From assembly GCA_003543135.1 (NCBI GenBank), contig DPJG01000010.1, forward strand, positions 124,001 to 188,000: 64,000 nt of DNA, in the 5' to 3' direction. A model generated the notes under the pieces. It made no database searches and was not told the origin of the DNA. It saw nothing but the letters and a program-made list of their open reading frames with translations. Position numbers and translations under genes: made by a program. Shown here one piece after another: positions 42,549 to 52,110 of the stretch (position 1 is its first letter; each line of letters begins with the position of its first letter). The DNA comes from Rheinheimera sp. Lineage in GTDB: Bacteria; Pseudomonadota; Gammaproteobacteria; Enterobacterales; Alteromonadaceae.

Positions 42549-45011
42549 GTGACTTTACCTGTTGCTGAGATTTGTGCTGCGCTGAGCGCCCATCTTCAAC
42601 AGCACCATCGTGTACTATTAACGGCGCCGCCAGGCGCCGGTAAATCCACCTATCTGCCGCTTTATTTACTGCAACACCCGGATTTTTCAGGCAAAAACAT
42701 CATCATGCTTGAGCCGCGAAGGCTGGCGGCTAAAAGTATTGCTTCTTATCTGGCCACTCAGCTTGGTGAAAAGCCTGGCCAGACAGTCGGTTATCAAATC
42801 AAGGGTGAACAGCAGCGCAGTGCACAAACCCGGTTATTGATAGTGACCGAAGGGGTGCTGGTGCGCAAAATTCAGCAGGACCCTGAGCTTGCCGCTGTAG
42901 ATTTATTGATTTTTGACGAATTTCACGAACGTTCGTTACAGGCCGATTTAGCACTGGCGCTCAGCCTTGAAGTGCAGCAGCTCAATGAGCAGCTAAGAAT
43001 TCTGGTGATGTCGGCGACCCTGGCCGGTGCTGAATTGTCGGATAAATTGCAGGCGCCGCTTATACAAAGTGAAGGTCGCAGTTTTCCGGTAGACATCCGC
43101 TATCAAAGTCCGACTCAGGAAGAGTTATGGCTGCAGGCCGCCCGTTTGTCGCGCCAGTTATTGTCAGAGCATGCCGGCAGTCAGCTGGTGTTTTTACCTG
43201 GTCAGCGTGAGATAGAACGCGCCCGCGATTATTTAACCTCAGCTGATTTACCCGCTGATGTGGATGTATTTGCGCTCCTTGGCAGTTTAACTCTGGCTGA
43301 GCAGCAGCAGGCCATAGCGCCGTCTCCTGCAGGGCGGCGCAAAATAGTGCTGGCCACCAATGTGGCGGAAACCAGTTTAACCATTGATGGCATCGCGCTG
43401 GTCATCGACAGTGGTGTGGCTCGCCAGGCGGTTTATCAACCCAGGCTTGGTTTTAGCAAACTGGAGACGGTGCAAATCAGTCAGGCGTCAGCTGTGCAGC
43501 GCGCAGGTCGTGCCGGCCGCCTGGCCCCTGGTTTTTGTTATCGCTTAGACACACCGGAAAAATGGGCAAGGCGTAGCGCCTTTACCACACCGGATATTCT
43601 GCAAGCCGATTTAATTGGTCTGCGGTTGGAAATCGCCGGCTGGGGCGCCAAAGTTGAAGACTTATTCTGGCTGGATACGCCACCCAAAGCACAATTGGCG
43701 GCTGCTGAACAATGTTTGCAGTGGCTGGGCGCGCTGGATGCTGAGCTGCAACTGACGGCCCATGGCCGCGCTATGTTAAAACTTGGCACTGAGCCCAGGC
43801 TGGCGTCGATGTTATTACACAGCAAAAATTTAGCCGCGCAGGGTTATCCGGCGGCGCCGGCTTTGGCTGCTTTGCTCGCTGCAATGCTTGAAGACAATAA
43901 ACGTGTGGCAAAAACCAATCTGGTGGCCTCGCTTAAACAGATGTCGGGTGCGCAGCTGCAACAAGCCAGAACTTTGTTGCAGCAACTGGGCTGTGATCCT
44001 GTGTTATTACAGCAAAATCTGCCGGAACAATTGTCCGGGGTGCTGCTCGGTTTTGCTTATCCGGACCGCATTGCACTTCAGCGGGGGCAGGGTTATTTAC
44101 TGGCCAATGGCACAGGTGCGCAGCTCCCTGCCGATGATGAGTTGTCGCACAGTCTTTGTCTGGTCGTGGCTGATTTACGGCTGCTTGGGAAAGATGCGCT
44201 GATCAGCGCCGCCGCTGTGTTATCAGTCGATGATTTACAGCAATACTGGCAACAACAGCTGGTCACAGAACGGCACTTTGCCTTTGATGAGCAAAACGGC
44301 CGTTTTATTGCCGAGCAGCGGCTTAGGTTTGGCGCTTTGGTGCTGAAAAAACAAAACCTGAGTGCGGCTCTTAGCAGCGATGATAAAAGTCAGGCCTGGC
44401 TGGATTGGCTGCAAAAGCGCGGCCTGGCGACGCTGAACTGGACAGAGGCGGCGCTGAATTTAAAACACCGTCTGCTGCTGGCGGCGCGGCTGGAGCCGGA
44501 CGCCGGCTGGCCTGATTGTTCTGACCAAGCTTTATTGCAGAACGCCCACAATTGGCTTGCACCCTATTTGGGTGATATCAATAACTTAGCGGCGCTACAG
44601 AAACTTGATGTACGCCAGTTATTGTGGCAGTCGTTAAGTTACAACCAGCAGCAACAGCTGAATCATTTGCTGCCAGCCAGCTGGCGTTCAGTGTTGGGCA
44701 CCGATATTACGCTGTTGTACAGCGCAGATGCTGACAAAGCTCATGGTGTCAGTATGGCGATACGGTTGCAGGAAATGTTTGGTCAATCCGACACACCCAC
44801 AGTGGCCCATGGTGCTATTGCCGTGACTATCACTTTGTTATCACCGTCGCGCCAGCCATTGCAGCTGACGCGTGATTTAGCCAGTTTCTGGCAAAACGCT
44901 TATCAGGATGTCAAAAAAGAAATGCGCGGGCGTTACCCTAAACATTTCTGGCCCGACAATCCGCTTGAAGCGATGCCAACCAATAAAACGAAAAAAGCGA
45001 TGCAAAAATGA
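42549..45011 (+). CDS. hrpB: ATP-dependent RNA helicase HrpB
   Basis: HrpB is a DExH-box helicase of unknown cellular target. The 820 residues show Walker A in APPGAGKST (about 26-34), DEFHERS (motif II, about 122-128), SATL (motif III, about 155) and QRAGRAGR (motif VI, about 317-324), followed by the HrpB-specific C-terminal domain. Its stop overlaps the mrcB ATG by 4 bp (ATGA). hrpB-mrcB is also the E. coli order, though there the genes are transcribed with a gap. Confidence 0.95.
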   Translation: MTLPVAEICAALSAHLQQHHRVLLTAPPGAGKSTYLPLYLLQHPDFSGKNIIMLEPRRLAAKSIASYLATQLGEKPGQTVGYQIKGEQQRSAQTRLLIVTEGVLVRKIQQDPELAAVDLLIFDEFHERSLQADLALALSLEVQQLNEQLRILVMSATLAGAELSDKLQAPLIQSEGRSFPVDIRYQSPTQEELWLQAARLSRQLLSEHAGSQLVFLPGQREIERARDYLTSADLPADVDVFALLGSLTLAEQQQAIAPSPAGRRKIVLATNVAETSLTIDGIALVIDSGVARQAVYQPRLGFSKLETVQISQASAVQRAGRAGRLAPGFCYRLDTPEKWARRSAFTTPDILQADLIGLRLEIAGWGAKVEDLFWLDTPPKAQLAAAEQCLQWLGALDAELQLTAHGRAMLKLGTEPRLASMLLHSKNLAAQGYPAAPALAALLAAMLEDNKRVAKTNLVASLKQMSGAQLQQARTLLQQLGCDPVLLQQNLPEQLSGVLLGFAYPDRIALQRGQGYLLANGTGAQLPADDELSHSLCLVVADLRLLGKDALISAAAVLSVDDLQQYWQQQLVTERHFAFDEQNGRFIAEQRLRFGALVLKKQNLSAALSSDDKSQAWLDWLQKRGLATLNWTEAALNLKHRLLLAARLEPDAGWPDCSDQALLQNAHNWLAPYLGDINNLAALQKLDVRQLLWQSLSYNQQQQLNHLLPASWRSVLGTDITLLYSADADKAHGVSMAIRLQEMFGQSDTPTVAHGAIAVTITLLSPSRQPLQLTRDLASFWQNAYQDVKKEMRGRYPKHFWPDNPLEAMPTNKTKKAMQK

Positions 45012-47254
45012 CCGCAAAAAAAAGCCGGAGCAAAAAGTCCAAACCACTGAATCCAATGGTAAAAACTATTGGCTGGTTCTGCCTGAAAGCAGCGCTGGTG
45101 CTGGTGCTGACGTTATTTATTTATCTGATTTATCTCGACAGTAAAATCACCACTTTATTTTCCGGTCAAAAATGGCAAATTCCGGCGCAGTTATACGCCA
45201 GGGCCTTAACGCTCAAAGCCGGTACCCATTTGTCACAAAATCAGCTGCTGGATGAACTCAAACGGCTGCAATACAGCCTGGACCCCAGGTTAAACGGCCC
45301 GGGCCAGTATCTGGTGCAGGGCAACACAGTGTCAGTGTATCGCCGCGCTTTTGATTTCCCCACAGGTCATCAGGTGGCGACTTTGCTGCATATTGGTTTT
45401 GCCGGTGAATTTGTGCAGAGCCTGACGACAGGCAAAGAGCGCAAGGCGCTGGCGGTGGCACAGCTGGAGCCACAGTTATTACAACATCTGGTGGCGGCAG
45501 AGCAGGAAGACCGGGAACTGATTCAGCTTGCCAAAGTGCCACGCACTATCAAAGACACCTTATTGCTGGTGGAAGACCGCGATTTTTACAGCCATCACGG
45601 CGTGTCGCTTTGGTCGGTAATTCGGGCGGCCTGGGCCAATATGCTGGCGGGCAAAACGGTGCAGGGTGGTTCTACGTTAACCCAGCAGCTGGCCAAAAAC
45701 ATGTATACCAATCAGCAGCGTAGTTATCTGCGGAAAATTAACGAAGCGCTGATCGCACTGGTGCTGGATTACCGCTACAGCAAAGACCAGATTTTAGAAG
45801 CTTATATCAATGAAATATCGCTGGGACAGTTTAAGGCCAACCCGGTGCATGGGCTGGGCCTTGGCAGTAAATTGTATTTTGGTAAACCGCTGGCAGAACT
45901 AAAACCTCATGAATATGCATTGTTGATTGGCATTATTAAAGGGCCTTCCTTTTATGATCCACGCCGTTTCCCAAAAAGAGCCGAAGACAGGCGTGATCTT
46001 ATTCTTGGCATGATGCGTGACCATGGTTTGCTGGATGAAAGTCAGTGGCGTGCTGCCACAGACCGGCCGCTGGATGTGATCCCGCTCGGTGAGCACCTGA
46101 AAGGCCGTTTCCCGGCTTATATCGACAAAGTGAGGCAAGAGCTGCGCGCTATAGTGCAGGATAAATCGCAGCTGGAAAATGGCATCCGGGTATTCACTTA
46201 TTTGGATCCGATGGCGCAGCAAGCCGCCGAGCAAGCAGTGCTGAACCGGCTGACCAAACTGGATAAAAATATTGAAGCCGCTATGGTGGTCACCGACTAT
46301 CAGCAGGGCGCGCTCAAAGCCATAGTGGGTGGCCGCAATACCAGTTTTGCCGGTTACAACAGGGCGATTTCGGCGCAAAGGCAAATTGGTAGCATTATTA
46401 AACCCGTGGTGTACCTGACGGCGTTAATGCAGCCGGCCAGATTTCATCTGGGCACAGTGCTTGCCGACACACCACTGAACTTAAAAAGCGGCGGCCGCAA
46501 CTGGCAACCGCTCAATTATGATAAAAAATTCCGCGGTAATGTGCCGCTTATTCAGGCGCTCAGCGAGTCGCTGAATATTCCAACGGTGCGGCTTGGTTTG
46601 CAGCTGGGATTACCGGCGCTTGGTCAGAGTCTGCAAAAACTGGGTTTACAACGTGAGGTGAAGTTACAGCCATCCTCTTTGTTAGGGGCAGTAGAGATGA
46701 GTCCGCTGGAAGTGGCTCAGTTGTATCAGACCATTGCCAATAAAGGGCAATATCTGGAGCTGGCTGCTATTTCTGCCGTAACTGGCCAGTTAGGGGAGCC
46801 GGTGTATCAGCGCAAAGTGAAAGCGCAAAGTAAAATTGACGCTTCGGCCAGTTATTTATTGCAATATGCGCTGCAGCAGGCCACTCAGACTGGCACAGCC
46901 CAGAGTTTGTCACAACAGTTTCCACGCCAGCGTTTTGCCGGTAAAACCGGCACCTCAAGCGATTATCGCGACAGCTGGTTTACCGGTTTTGACCATGAAA
47001 CTGGTGTGACTGTCTGGCTGGGCCGCGATGACAATAAAGAAATTGGTCTGACCGGCGGTAGTGGTGCCTTGCCGGTATTTTCATATTACTTTCAACAGCT
47101 TGGCGCAAATTCTTTGTTCCGGGGTGTGCCCGAGAATGTGACGAAACAATTTGTTAGCAAAGACAGCGGTCGTTTTGTCGCAGAATCTTGCGTTAACGTA
47201 TTGTTATTGCCTGTGATTTGGGGTGAAATGCCCCTGCAGACCAGTTGTGATTAA
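45008..47254 (+). CDS. mrcB: Penicillin-binding protein 1B
   Basis: PBP1b polymerises and cross-links peptidoglycan at the cell membrane. The 748-residue protein has a basic cytoplasmic tail and a membrane helix (AALVLVLTLFIYLIYL, about 32-47). A UB2H-like region then precedes the glycosyltransferase domain with EDRDFYSHHGVS (about 189-200) and GGSTLTQQLAKN. The transpeptidase domain has SIIKP (active Ser about 462) and KTGTS (about 646-650). The start overlaps the hrpB stop. It is slightly shorter than E. coli MrcB (844), mostly in the cytoplasmic tail. Confidence 0.96.
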   Translation: MTAKKSRSKKSKPLNPMVKTIGWFCLKAALVLVLTLFIYLIYLDSKITTLFSGQKWQIPAQLYARALTLKAGTHLSQNQLLDELKRLQYSLDPRLNGPGQYLVQGNTVSVYRRAFDFPTGHQVATLLHIGFAGEFVQSLTTGKERKALAVAQLEPQLLQHLVAAEQEDRELIQLAKVPRTIKDTLLLVEDRDFYSHHGVSLWSVIRAAWANMLAGKTVQGGSTLTQQLAKNMYTNQQRSYLRKINEALIALVLDYRYSKDQILEAYINEISLGQFKANPVHGLGLGSKLYFGKPLAELKPHEYALLIGIIKGPSFYDPRRFPKRAEDRRDLILGMMRDHGLLDESQWRAATDRPLDVIPLGEHLKGRFPAYIDKVRQELRAIVQDKSQLENGIRVFTYLDPMAQQAAEQAVLNRLTKLDKNIEAAMVVTDYQQGALKAIVGGRNTSFAGYNRAISAQRQIGSIIKPVVYLTALMQPARFHLGTVLADTPLNLKSGGRNWQPLNYDKKFRGNVPLIQALSESLNIPTVRLGLQLGLPALGQSLQKLGLQREVKLQPSSLLGAVEMSPLEVAQLYQTIANKGQYLELAAISAVTGQLGEPVYQRKVKAQSKIDASASYLLQYALQQATQTGTAQSLSQQFPRQRFAGKTGTSSDYRDSWFTGFDHETGVTVWLGRDDNKEIGLTGGSGALPVFSYYFQQLGANSLFRGVPENVTKQFVSKDSGRFVAESCVNVLLLPVIWGEMPLQTSCD

Positions 47255-47280
47255 TTTGTTATCAGCGATATGAGTAGGCT

Positions 47281-49443
47281 ATGTCATCCAAACCAGAACA
47301 ACATCTAAAAGTCGGTGATTGGTGGTACCTGCCACAACAGGATAAGTTAGTGAAGTTCAGTGCTGCCGGTGAAATTACCGCCACAGCAGATCTGGATAAC
47401 CTATGCCAAAAAGCGGTTAACTATTTTATCGTCAACGCCGGCCGTTTAATTACCCGCGATGAAATACTGGCAGATGTCTGGGGTGTCAGGGATGTATCTG
47501 ACGGCCGTATTTCACGGGTGATCCGGGTGCTGCGGGTGGCGTTGGGTGATGACAGCCGTGAGCCGACTTATATCGAAACTATTCCCAAAAGAGGTTTTCG
47601 GTTTATTGCGCCAGTAGCTGAAGTGATGCTGGCACAGGGCGATGAACTTACCGGTGCTGTACAGGAGTTGACATCACCCGCGGTCAAACCTCAGCTGGTA
47701 GCCGCTAAACCCCGTCCATCTTTGTTAAGAAACCTTGGGCTTATCAGCCTGGCCGGTTGTGCTTTGTTATATCTGGGCTGGCGTTATCTGTATTTGCCCA
47801 TGCAGGACACTAACATCAAACCTTTTGCCCGCTTTGACCCGATTTCCAGCATGATTGGCCTGGAATATAACGCGGCTGTGAGTCCGGACGGCCGGCACAT
47901 AGTGTACAACCACCTGTTGCCCGACTATGAGACCGTTGAACTGGTGCTGCAGAATCTGGAGAACTTTGAAACCCGCGTCTTGCTTAGTGGCAAAGATTTA
48001 TTGTCTGGCCCTACCTGGAGTCCGGATGGGCAACAAATTGCGTATCAAAAAAAGGTCGGCAAAGTGCAGTGTGAAATTCGCCGAATCACGCTGGATAACG
48101 AAAAAACTAGGCTGCAGAATGACGAATTGCTGACAACCTGCGGTGCCAAAAGTCTGGGCGGGCGTTTAAGCTGGTCGCCGGACGGCGCTTATCTGGTCTA
48201 TCCGCATACGCCGGACGGGCTGCAGCATTCGGTGCTGATGTTATATCCCTTTGCCGGTGGTAAGCAGGAGCAGCTTACAATTCCGCCACAAACCAGTCAG
48301 GGTGATTTTGCAGTCCGGTTTTCGAAAAAAGGTGACCAATTGGCTTTTATCCGTGATGACGGTGGCTCTGCCGGTCAAATCTGGCTGATGGATTTAGCCA
48401 GTCGTTCCAGCCGCTTATTGTTACAGCTAAGTGGCAGCTATCCGATGAATATCGACTGGTATGACAATGACAGCAAAATAATTTATCCAACCAGTAGTGC
48501 GACTATGTCTGTGGTGGATGTGAGCACAGGCCACAGCGAAGTGTTGTTTAATACCTTTGATACAGTGGCCGATACCCTGGTCAGTCAGCAAGGCCGGATT
48601 TATTCCACTGTAGGGCAATATCGCAAAACCAATATTCTGAAAGTGGAAAACCCGTTATTTCATCAGGCGCCCGCTACAGAACAGGTGTTTCAATCCAGCC
48701 GCAGCGAAAATATTGCCGAAATGAATCCGGTAGAAGGTGGCCCTGCCGCTGTGCTGACCAGCCGATCCGGTTTACCGCAAATCTGGTTGTATTACCCTGA
48801 TGGGCGGCAACAACAAATCAGCAATTTCACTGAAAGTATTATTTCCAAGGGCATGGAGTTTTCACCGGATGGCCGACATTTGCTGGCCAGTATCGGCAAT
48901 GCCGTCTGGTTGTTTAAAGAAGGTGAGCCCCCGAAAAAAGTCAGTAAAGCTGAGCAAAGCGCCCGCGAGCCGGGTTGGAGCCACGACGGCAAATTTATTT
49001 ATTTTTCCAGCAGCAATAATGGCCGCTGGCAAATTATGAAGGTGAATATCAATACGCTGCAGCAGGAACTGTTCAGTACAGCGTTGGATTATTTTAAAGA
49101 AAGTCCGGATGGGCAGTATCAGGTTGGCCGCCGTATTAGTGATGGTGGTTATCAGTTAACACGTCAGGATGGCACAGTGGTCAATTTGCCGGTGGAATCT
49201 TCCGGTTTTGCGCCGCCGCAAATGATTTTGCGGTCACAGTATCTGTATTTCAGTCAGCGTATTCATGAGAATAAAACCAGGATCCAGGCTTATGATCTGC
49301 AAACCGGTGAAGTGCATGACTTAAAACTTGAAATGAATTTTTCACTAAAAAGATTTTCGGTCAGTATCAATGAAAAATATGTGTACTCCCTGCAGGGCAC
49401 ACCAGGCGATATGGATATAGTGGAAGTCAAAATACCGGAATAA
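47281..49443 (+). CDS. CadC/ToxR-type membrane-bound transcriptional regulator with beta-propeller-like periplasmic domain (copy 1)
   Basis: The 720 residues have an OmpR-type winged helix at the N-terminus (about 10-118: GRLITRDEILADVWG, ISRVIRVLRVALGD, YIETIPKRGFRFIAPV). One membrane helix (NLGLISLAGCALLYLGWRYL, about 150-170) and a long periplasmic part follow. The periplasmic part has repeated SPDG, DGxxLAF-type blades (AVSPDGRHIVYNH, WSPDGQQIAYQ, WSPDGAYLVYP, FSPDGRHLLAS), as in TolB-like propellers. Such regulators bind DNA directly from the membrane on sensing a periplasmic signal. Gene order: mrcB ends 26 bp upstream, and the small peptide gene follows after 109 bp. Confidence 0.9.
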   Translation: MSSKPEQHLKVGDWWYLPQQDKLVKFSAAGEITATADLDNLCQKAVNYFIVNAGRLITRDEILADVWGVRDVSDGRISRVIRVLRVALGDDSREPTYIETIPKRGFRFIAPVAEVMLAQGDELTGAVQELTSPAVKPQLVAAKPRPSLLRNLGLISLAGCALLYLGWRYLYLPMQDTNIKPFARFDPISSMIGLEYNAAVSPDGRHIVYNHLLPDYETVELVLQNLENFETRVLLSGKDLLSGPTWSPDGQQIAYQKKVGKVQCEIRRITLDNEKTRLQNDELLTTCGAKSLGGRLSWSPDGAYLVYPHTPDGLQHSVLMLYPFAGGKQEQLTIPPQTSQGDFAVRFSKKGDQLAFIRDDGGSAGQIWLMDLASRSSRLLLQLSGSYPMNIDWYDNDSKIIYPTSSATMSVVDVSTGHSEVLFNTFDTVADTLVSQQGRIYSTVGQYRKTNILKVENPLFHQAPATEQVFQSSRSENIAEMNPVEGGPAAVLTSRSGLPQIWLYYPDGRQQQISNFTESIISKGMEFSPDGRHLLASIGNAVWLFKEGEPPKKVSKAEQSAREPGWSHDGKFIYFSSSNNGRWQIMKVNINTLQQELFSTALDYFKESPDGQYQVGRRISDGGYQLTRQDGTVVNLPVESSGFAPPQMILRSQYLYFSQRIHENKTRIQAYDLQTGEVHDLKLEMNFSLKRFSVSINEKYVYSLQGTPGDMDIVEVKIPE

Positions 49444-49552
49444 AGCCGCAAGTGTGATTTTTATCATGCTTTTGTTGGTTTTTCGTCAGGTATAACAGTG
49501 GGTTGTGGCTATTAATAGTTCTGCTCGTTATAACTTTAACAAGGAGAACACC

Positions 49553-49735
49553 ATGAACAAATTTGTATTAGCTTTAGCCCTTTGCACTATGACTGGTTTT
49601 ACCCCTGCAGTGGTTGCGGTTAGCCCGCAAGACCCGGAAGTTCCGGCAGAACAAAACAAAGCGCCAAAACCAACACCACAGGCAGAAGCTGACTGTGAGT
49701 GGGTAGTTCCTCACTGTGATTCTGTTGAGAACTAA
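49553..49735 (+). CDS. Small secreted peptide precursor, 60 aa, unknown
   Basis: ATG 49553 has AAGGAG 7 nt upstream, a strong ribosome-binding site. The signal peptide MNKFVLALALCTMTGFTPA (about 1-23, cleavage near VVA-VSP) leads to a short mature part of about 37 residues. That part is Pro-, Glu- and Lys-rich (PQDPEVPAEQNKAPKPTPQ) and ends DCEWVVPHCDSVEN with two cysteines seven positions apart, which could form one disulfide loop. I know no family for it. It lies between two membrane regulators on the same strand. It might be a signal sensed by them or a secreted effector they control; both are guesses. Confidence 0.75.
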   Translation: MNKFVLALALCTMTGFTPAVVAVSPQDPEVPAEQNKAPKPTPQAEADCEWVVPHCDSVEN

Positions 49736-49871
49736 CAGGCTCTTTGGTTAAAGGTAAATCAAATCAGTGCTTTAAATAAAAAGTTAAAATCACTGGTTAC
49801 AAAAACCTTCTCTCAAAAAATGCTGTCTTTGTTGTATACTCCCCCGCAGAATGTCTGCCGGGGAGGCTGCG

Positions 49872-52070
49872 GTGCCAATTGCCGAACCTTATCTTTGTTT
49901 TGCTAACTGGCGTTATGATCAAGTCGCCGGGCGCCTGATCCTGAGCGGTTTTCCTGAACACCAGGTGCGGCTTGAGCCAAGGCTGCATCAGTTACTGAAC
50001 TATTTCCTTGCCCATCCGATGCAGATTATTTCTAAAGATCAGCTGATGGATGATGTCTGGCCAGATACCGAAGGCACAGATGCTGCCGTGATGCGGGCAG
50101 TGGCCAGTTTACGCAAAATTCTGCAGCCTGGCCTCAGTGAAGGCCCTTGTATCGAAACCTTGTCTAAAAGAGGTTATCGCTGGACTTTAGCGGTAGAGCT
50201 GCAACACCTGAGCGCAGAAGATCTGCCTACTGTAATGTTGCCGACAGCGGTATTGCCAGCTGAATCCTTGCAAGCCCCCCCCTTATTATGGCCGGAAGCC
50301 CGGATGCATCCGGAGCACGCTGAGCAGGTCCCGGTTGCAGTGCCTGTCCCCCAGCCACCCTATGAAGTTCCCAAACGCTGGCCTCATTTAGTGGCAAGTA
50401 CTGTGCTACTGCTGTGTTTATTTGTCGGTTTTGCGCTGTTTTTAGTTCATGCCGGTATGCAGGCGCGTCAGCCGGTTTACAACAAAATGGTGAATTTTAG
50501 TGCGCTCAAAGGGCAGGAGCGGGCAGCTTTGTGGTCGCCGGCCCAGCAGTGGATATTTTATCAATATCAGGCGCCGGACCAGTCTGAATGGCACTGGTTA
50601 GCGCATCATAGCAAAAGCCATAAAAAAGTTGTGGCTGCACAGGGCTTTAGCACTATCAGTCGCGCTGTTTGGCTGAATACCGACTTTTTTCTGTTTCAGG
50701 CGGAAAAAAATGGCCAGTGTCATTTTTACCGCCAGCATATTGATTTAGCAACACACCAGAGCGAAATGCTGATGCCGTGCCAACAAGTGGTGAGTCATGG
50801 CCTGGCGCTGGACGGCGGGCGTTTATACTGGCTGGCACAAGATAAAGAGACGGGGCAGGTGCAGATCTGGCAACAGCAACTGTCAGATTTAAACAAAGGC
50901 AAAGCAGCAGAGCTGTTATATCAGTTTGCAGCACAATACCGCAGGCCCAGACACTTACTGGCTCAAGACGGGCAGTTGTATCTGGTGGTGGAAAAAGACT
51001 TTTATTCAGACTCTTTGTTTCAGTTTGACCTTGCTTTGCATTCTATTCGCTGGCTGAAGGATTTTGCTTTTGACATTACCGATCTGAGTCTGTGGCAGCA
51101 CAATACCTTGTTGTTAAGTTCGACCGAAGCTTTGTTGCAGTTCAGGTTGTCATCCGGCAAGGTGATCAGGCTACAAACAGCACAAACCGGTTTTGCCGAA
51201 GCACAGCGGGTTGGTGAGCAGTTGCTCAGCTCTTATGCGACTGGTCATAACTCCGATCTGCAGCTGCTGCCTGTGTTGGCAGCAAACCCTGCTATACCTG
51301 GCACAACCCAGCTTCCGTGGCTGCATAGCAGTAAAAATGAAACCAGACTGGCGGCAATGGGCGATCAAATTGCTTTTGTGTCGGAGCGCTCGGGCAACAG
51401 TCAGATTTGGTTGTATCAGCAACAGTTGCTGCGGCAATTAACCCATTTTCAGGGGCAGCGTCAGGTTCAGCAGTTGCTGTGGTGGCAACAACGGCTGTAT
51501 GCGTTGATTGACCTGCAGCTGTATCAGGTGAATTTGTCGGACGGCAGTTTGGAGTTACAGGATATTAACCGCCCTGCGCAGCTGACCGTCTGTGATGAGC
51601 GTTTGTTGTTTACCCAATGGACCGAAAAAGGCTGGCAATTGTGGCAACAACAGTCCAATGGCGAAGCACAGTTGTTATTACCGGATATCACAGCGGTGCG
51701 CTGTGCGCCAGGCGGGCAGCTGGTGTTGCAACAGCTTGGTTCGGACCAGCTAAAGCTATGGTCCGGGGCGGATGGAAAATTGCAAAACCTGCCCGTTCAG
51801 CTGAACTGGCGTGATACTGTGCCTGAGCAGTGGCTGAGTACCAGAGACGGGCTTTATTGGGTCGCGAAGCAGCAGGGCAAAACCCGGTTATGGCAGATGG
51901 ATTGGCAAAGCCAGACAGTGCAGCAGCTGGCGTTACCTGAAACTGTAACCCCTCAGGCGTTATTTGGCGGCTTTGACGAGCGTGCCTTGTATTATCAGTC
52001 GGAGGTCAATATTCAGACCGATATCGGTTGGTTAAGTCAGTCAGAACCGACAAAAAAGCCGTCACAATGA
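49872..52070 (+). CDS. CadC/ToxR-type membrane-bound transcriptional regulator with beta-propeller-like periplasmic domain (copy 2)
   Basis: I choose GTG 49872 (GGAGG 5 nt upstream) rather than ATG 49851. The 732 residues have an OmpR-type winged helix (about 1-105: AHPMQIISKDQLMDDVWPD, AAVMRAVASLRKIL, IETLSKRGYRWTLAVEL), a Pro-rich linker and a membrane helix (LVASTVLLLCLFVGFALFLVH, about 172-193). The long periplasmic domain of repeated aromatic/Gln-rich strands (SERSGNSQIWLYQQQLL) is more diverged than copy 1. The two regulators share layout but little obvious sequence, so they probably respond to different cues. A terminator hairpin overlaps its stop codon. Confidence 0.88.
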   Translation: MPIAEPYLCFANWRYDQVAGRLILSGFPEHQVRLEPRLHQLLNYFLAHPMQIISKDQLMDDVWPDTEGTDAAVMRAVASLRKILQPGLSEGPCIETLSKRGYRWTLAVELQHLSAEDLPTVMLPTAVLPAESLQAPPLLWPEARMHPEHAEQVPVAVPVPQPPYEVPKRWPHLVASTVLLLCLFVGFALFLVHAGMQARQPVYNKMVNFSALKGQERAALWSPAQQWIFYQYQAPDQSEWHWLAHHSKSHKKVVAAQGFSTISRAVWLNTDFFLFQAEKNGQCHFYRQHIDLATHQSEMLMPCQQVVSHGLALDGGRLYWLAQDKETGQVQIWQQQLSDLNKGKAAELLYQFAAQYRRPRHLLAQDGQLYLVVEKDFYSDSLFQFDLALHSIRWLKDFAFDITDLSLWQHNTLLLSSTEALLQFRLSSGKVIRLQTAQTGFAEAQRVGEQLLSSYATGHNSDLQLLPVLAANPAIPGTTQLPWLHSSKNETRLAAMGDQIAFVSERSGNSQIWLYQQQLLRQLTHFQGQRQVQQLLWWQQRLYALIDLQLYQVNLSDGSLELQDINRPAQLTVCDERLLFTQWTEKGWQLWQQQSNGEAQLLLPDITAVRCAPGGQLVLQQLGSDQLKLWSGADGKLQNLPVQLNWRDTVPEQWLSTRDGLYWVAKQQGKTRLWQMDWQSQTVQQLALPETVTPQALFGGFDERALYYQSEVNIQTDIGWLSQSEPTKKPSQ

Positions 52071-52078
52071 CGGCTTTT
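52054..52078. terminator. Bidirectional terminator overlapping the end of the second regulator
   Basis: AAAAGCCGTCA (52054-52064) and TGACGGCTTTT (52068-52078) pair exactly with the loop CAA. The regulator's TGA stop (52068-52070) is the first triplet of the second arm. hemL ends on the other strand at 52111, so the hairpin can terminate both transcripts. Confidence 0.9.
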
Positions 52079-52110
52079 GTTTTTGTTAGGCACCAGACTT
52101 TGCTTGTGGT

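Noticed and set aside
49553-49735. RiPP precursor
   Set aside because: No modifying enzyme or maturation protease gene is next to it; a simple secreted peptide is the safer reading.
47281-52070. Two-component histidine kinase system
   Set aside because: The winged helix is at the N-terminus of a membrane protein with a periplasmic C-terminal part and no receiver or kinase domain; this is the CadC/ToxR plan.
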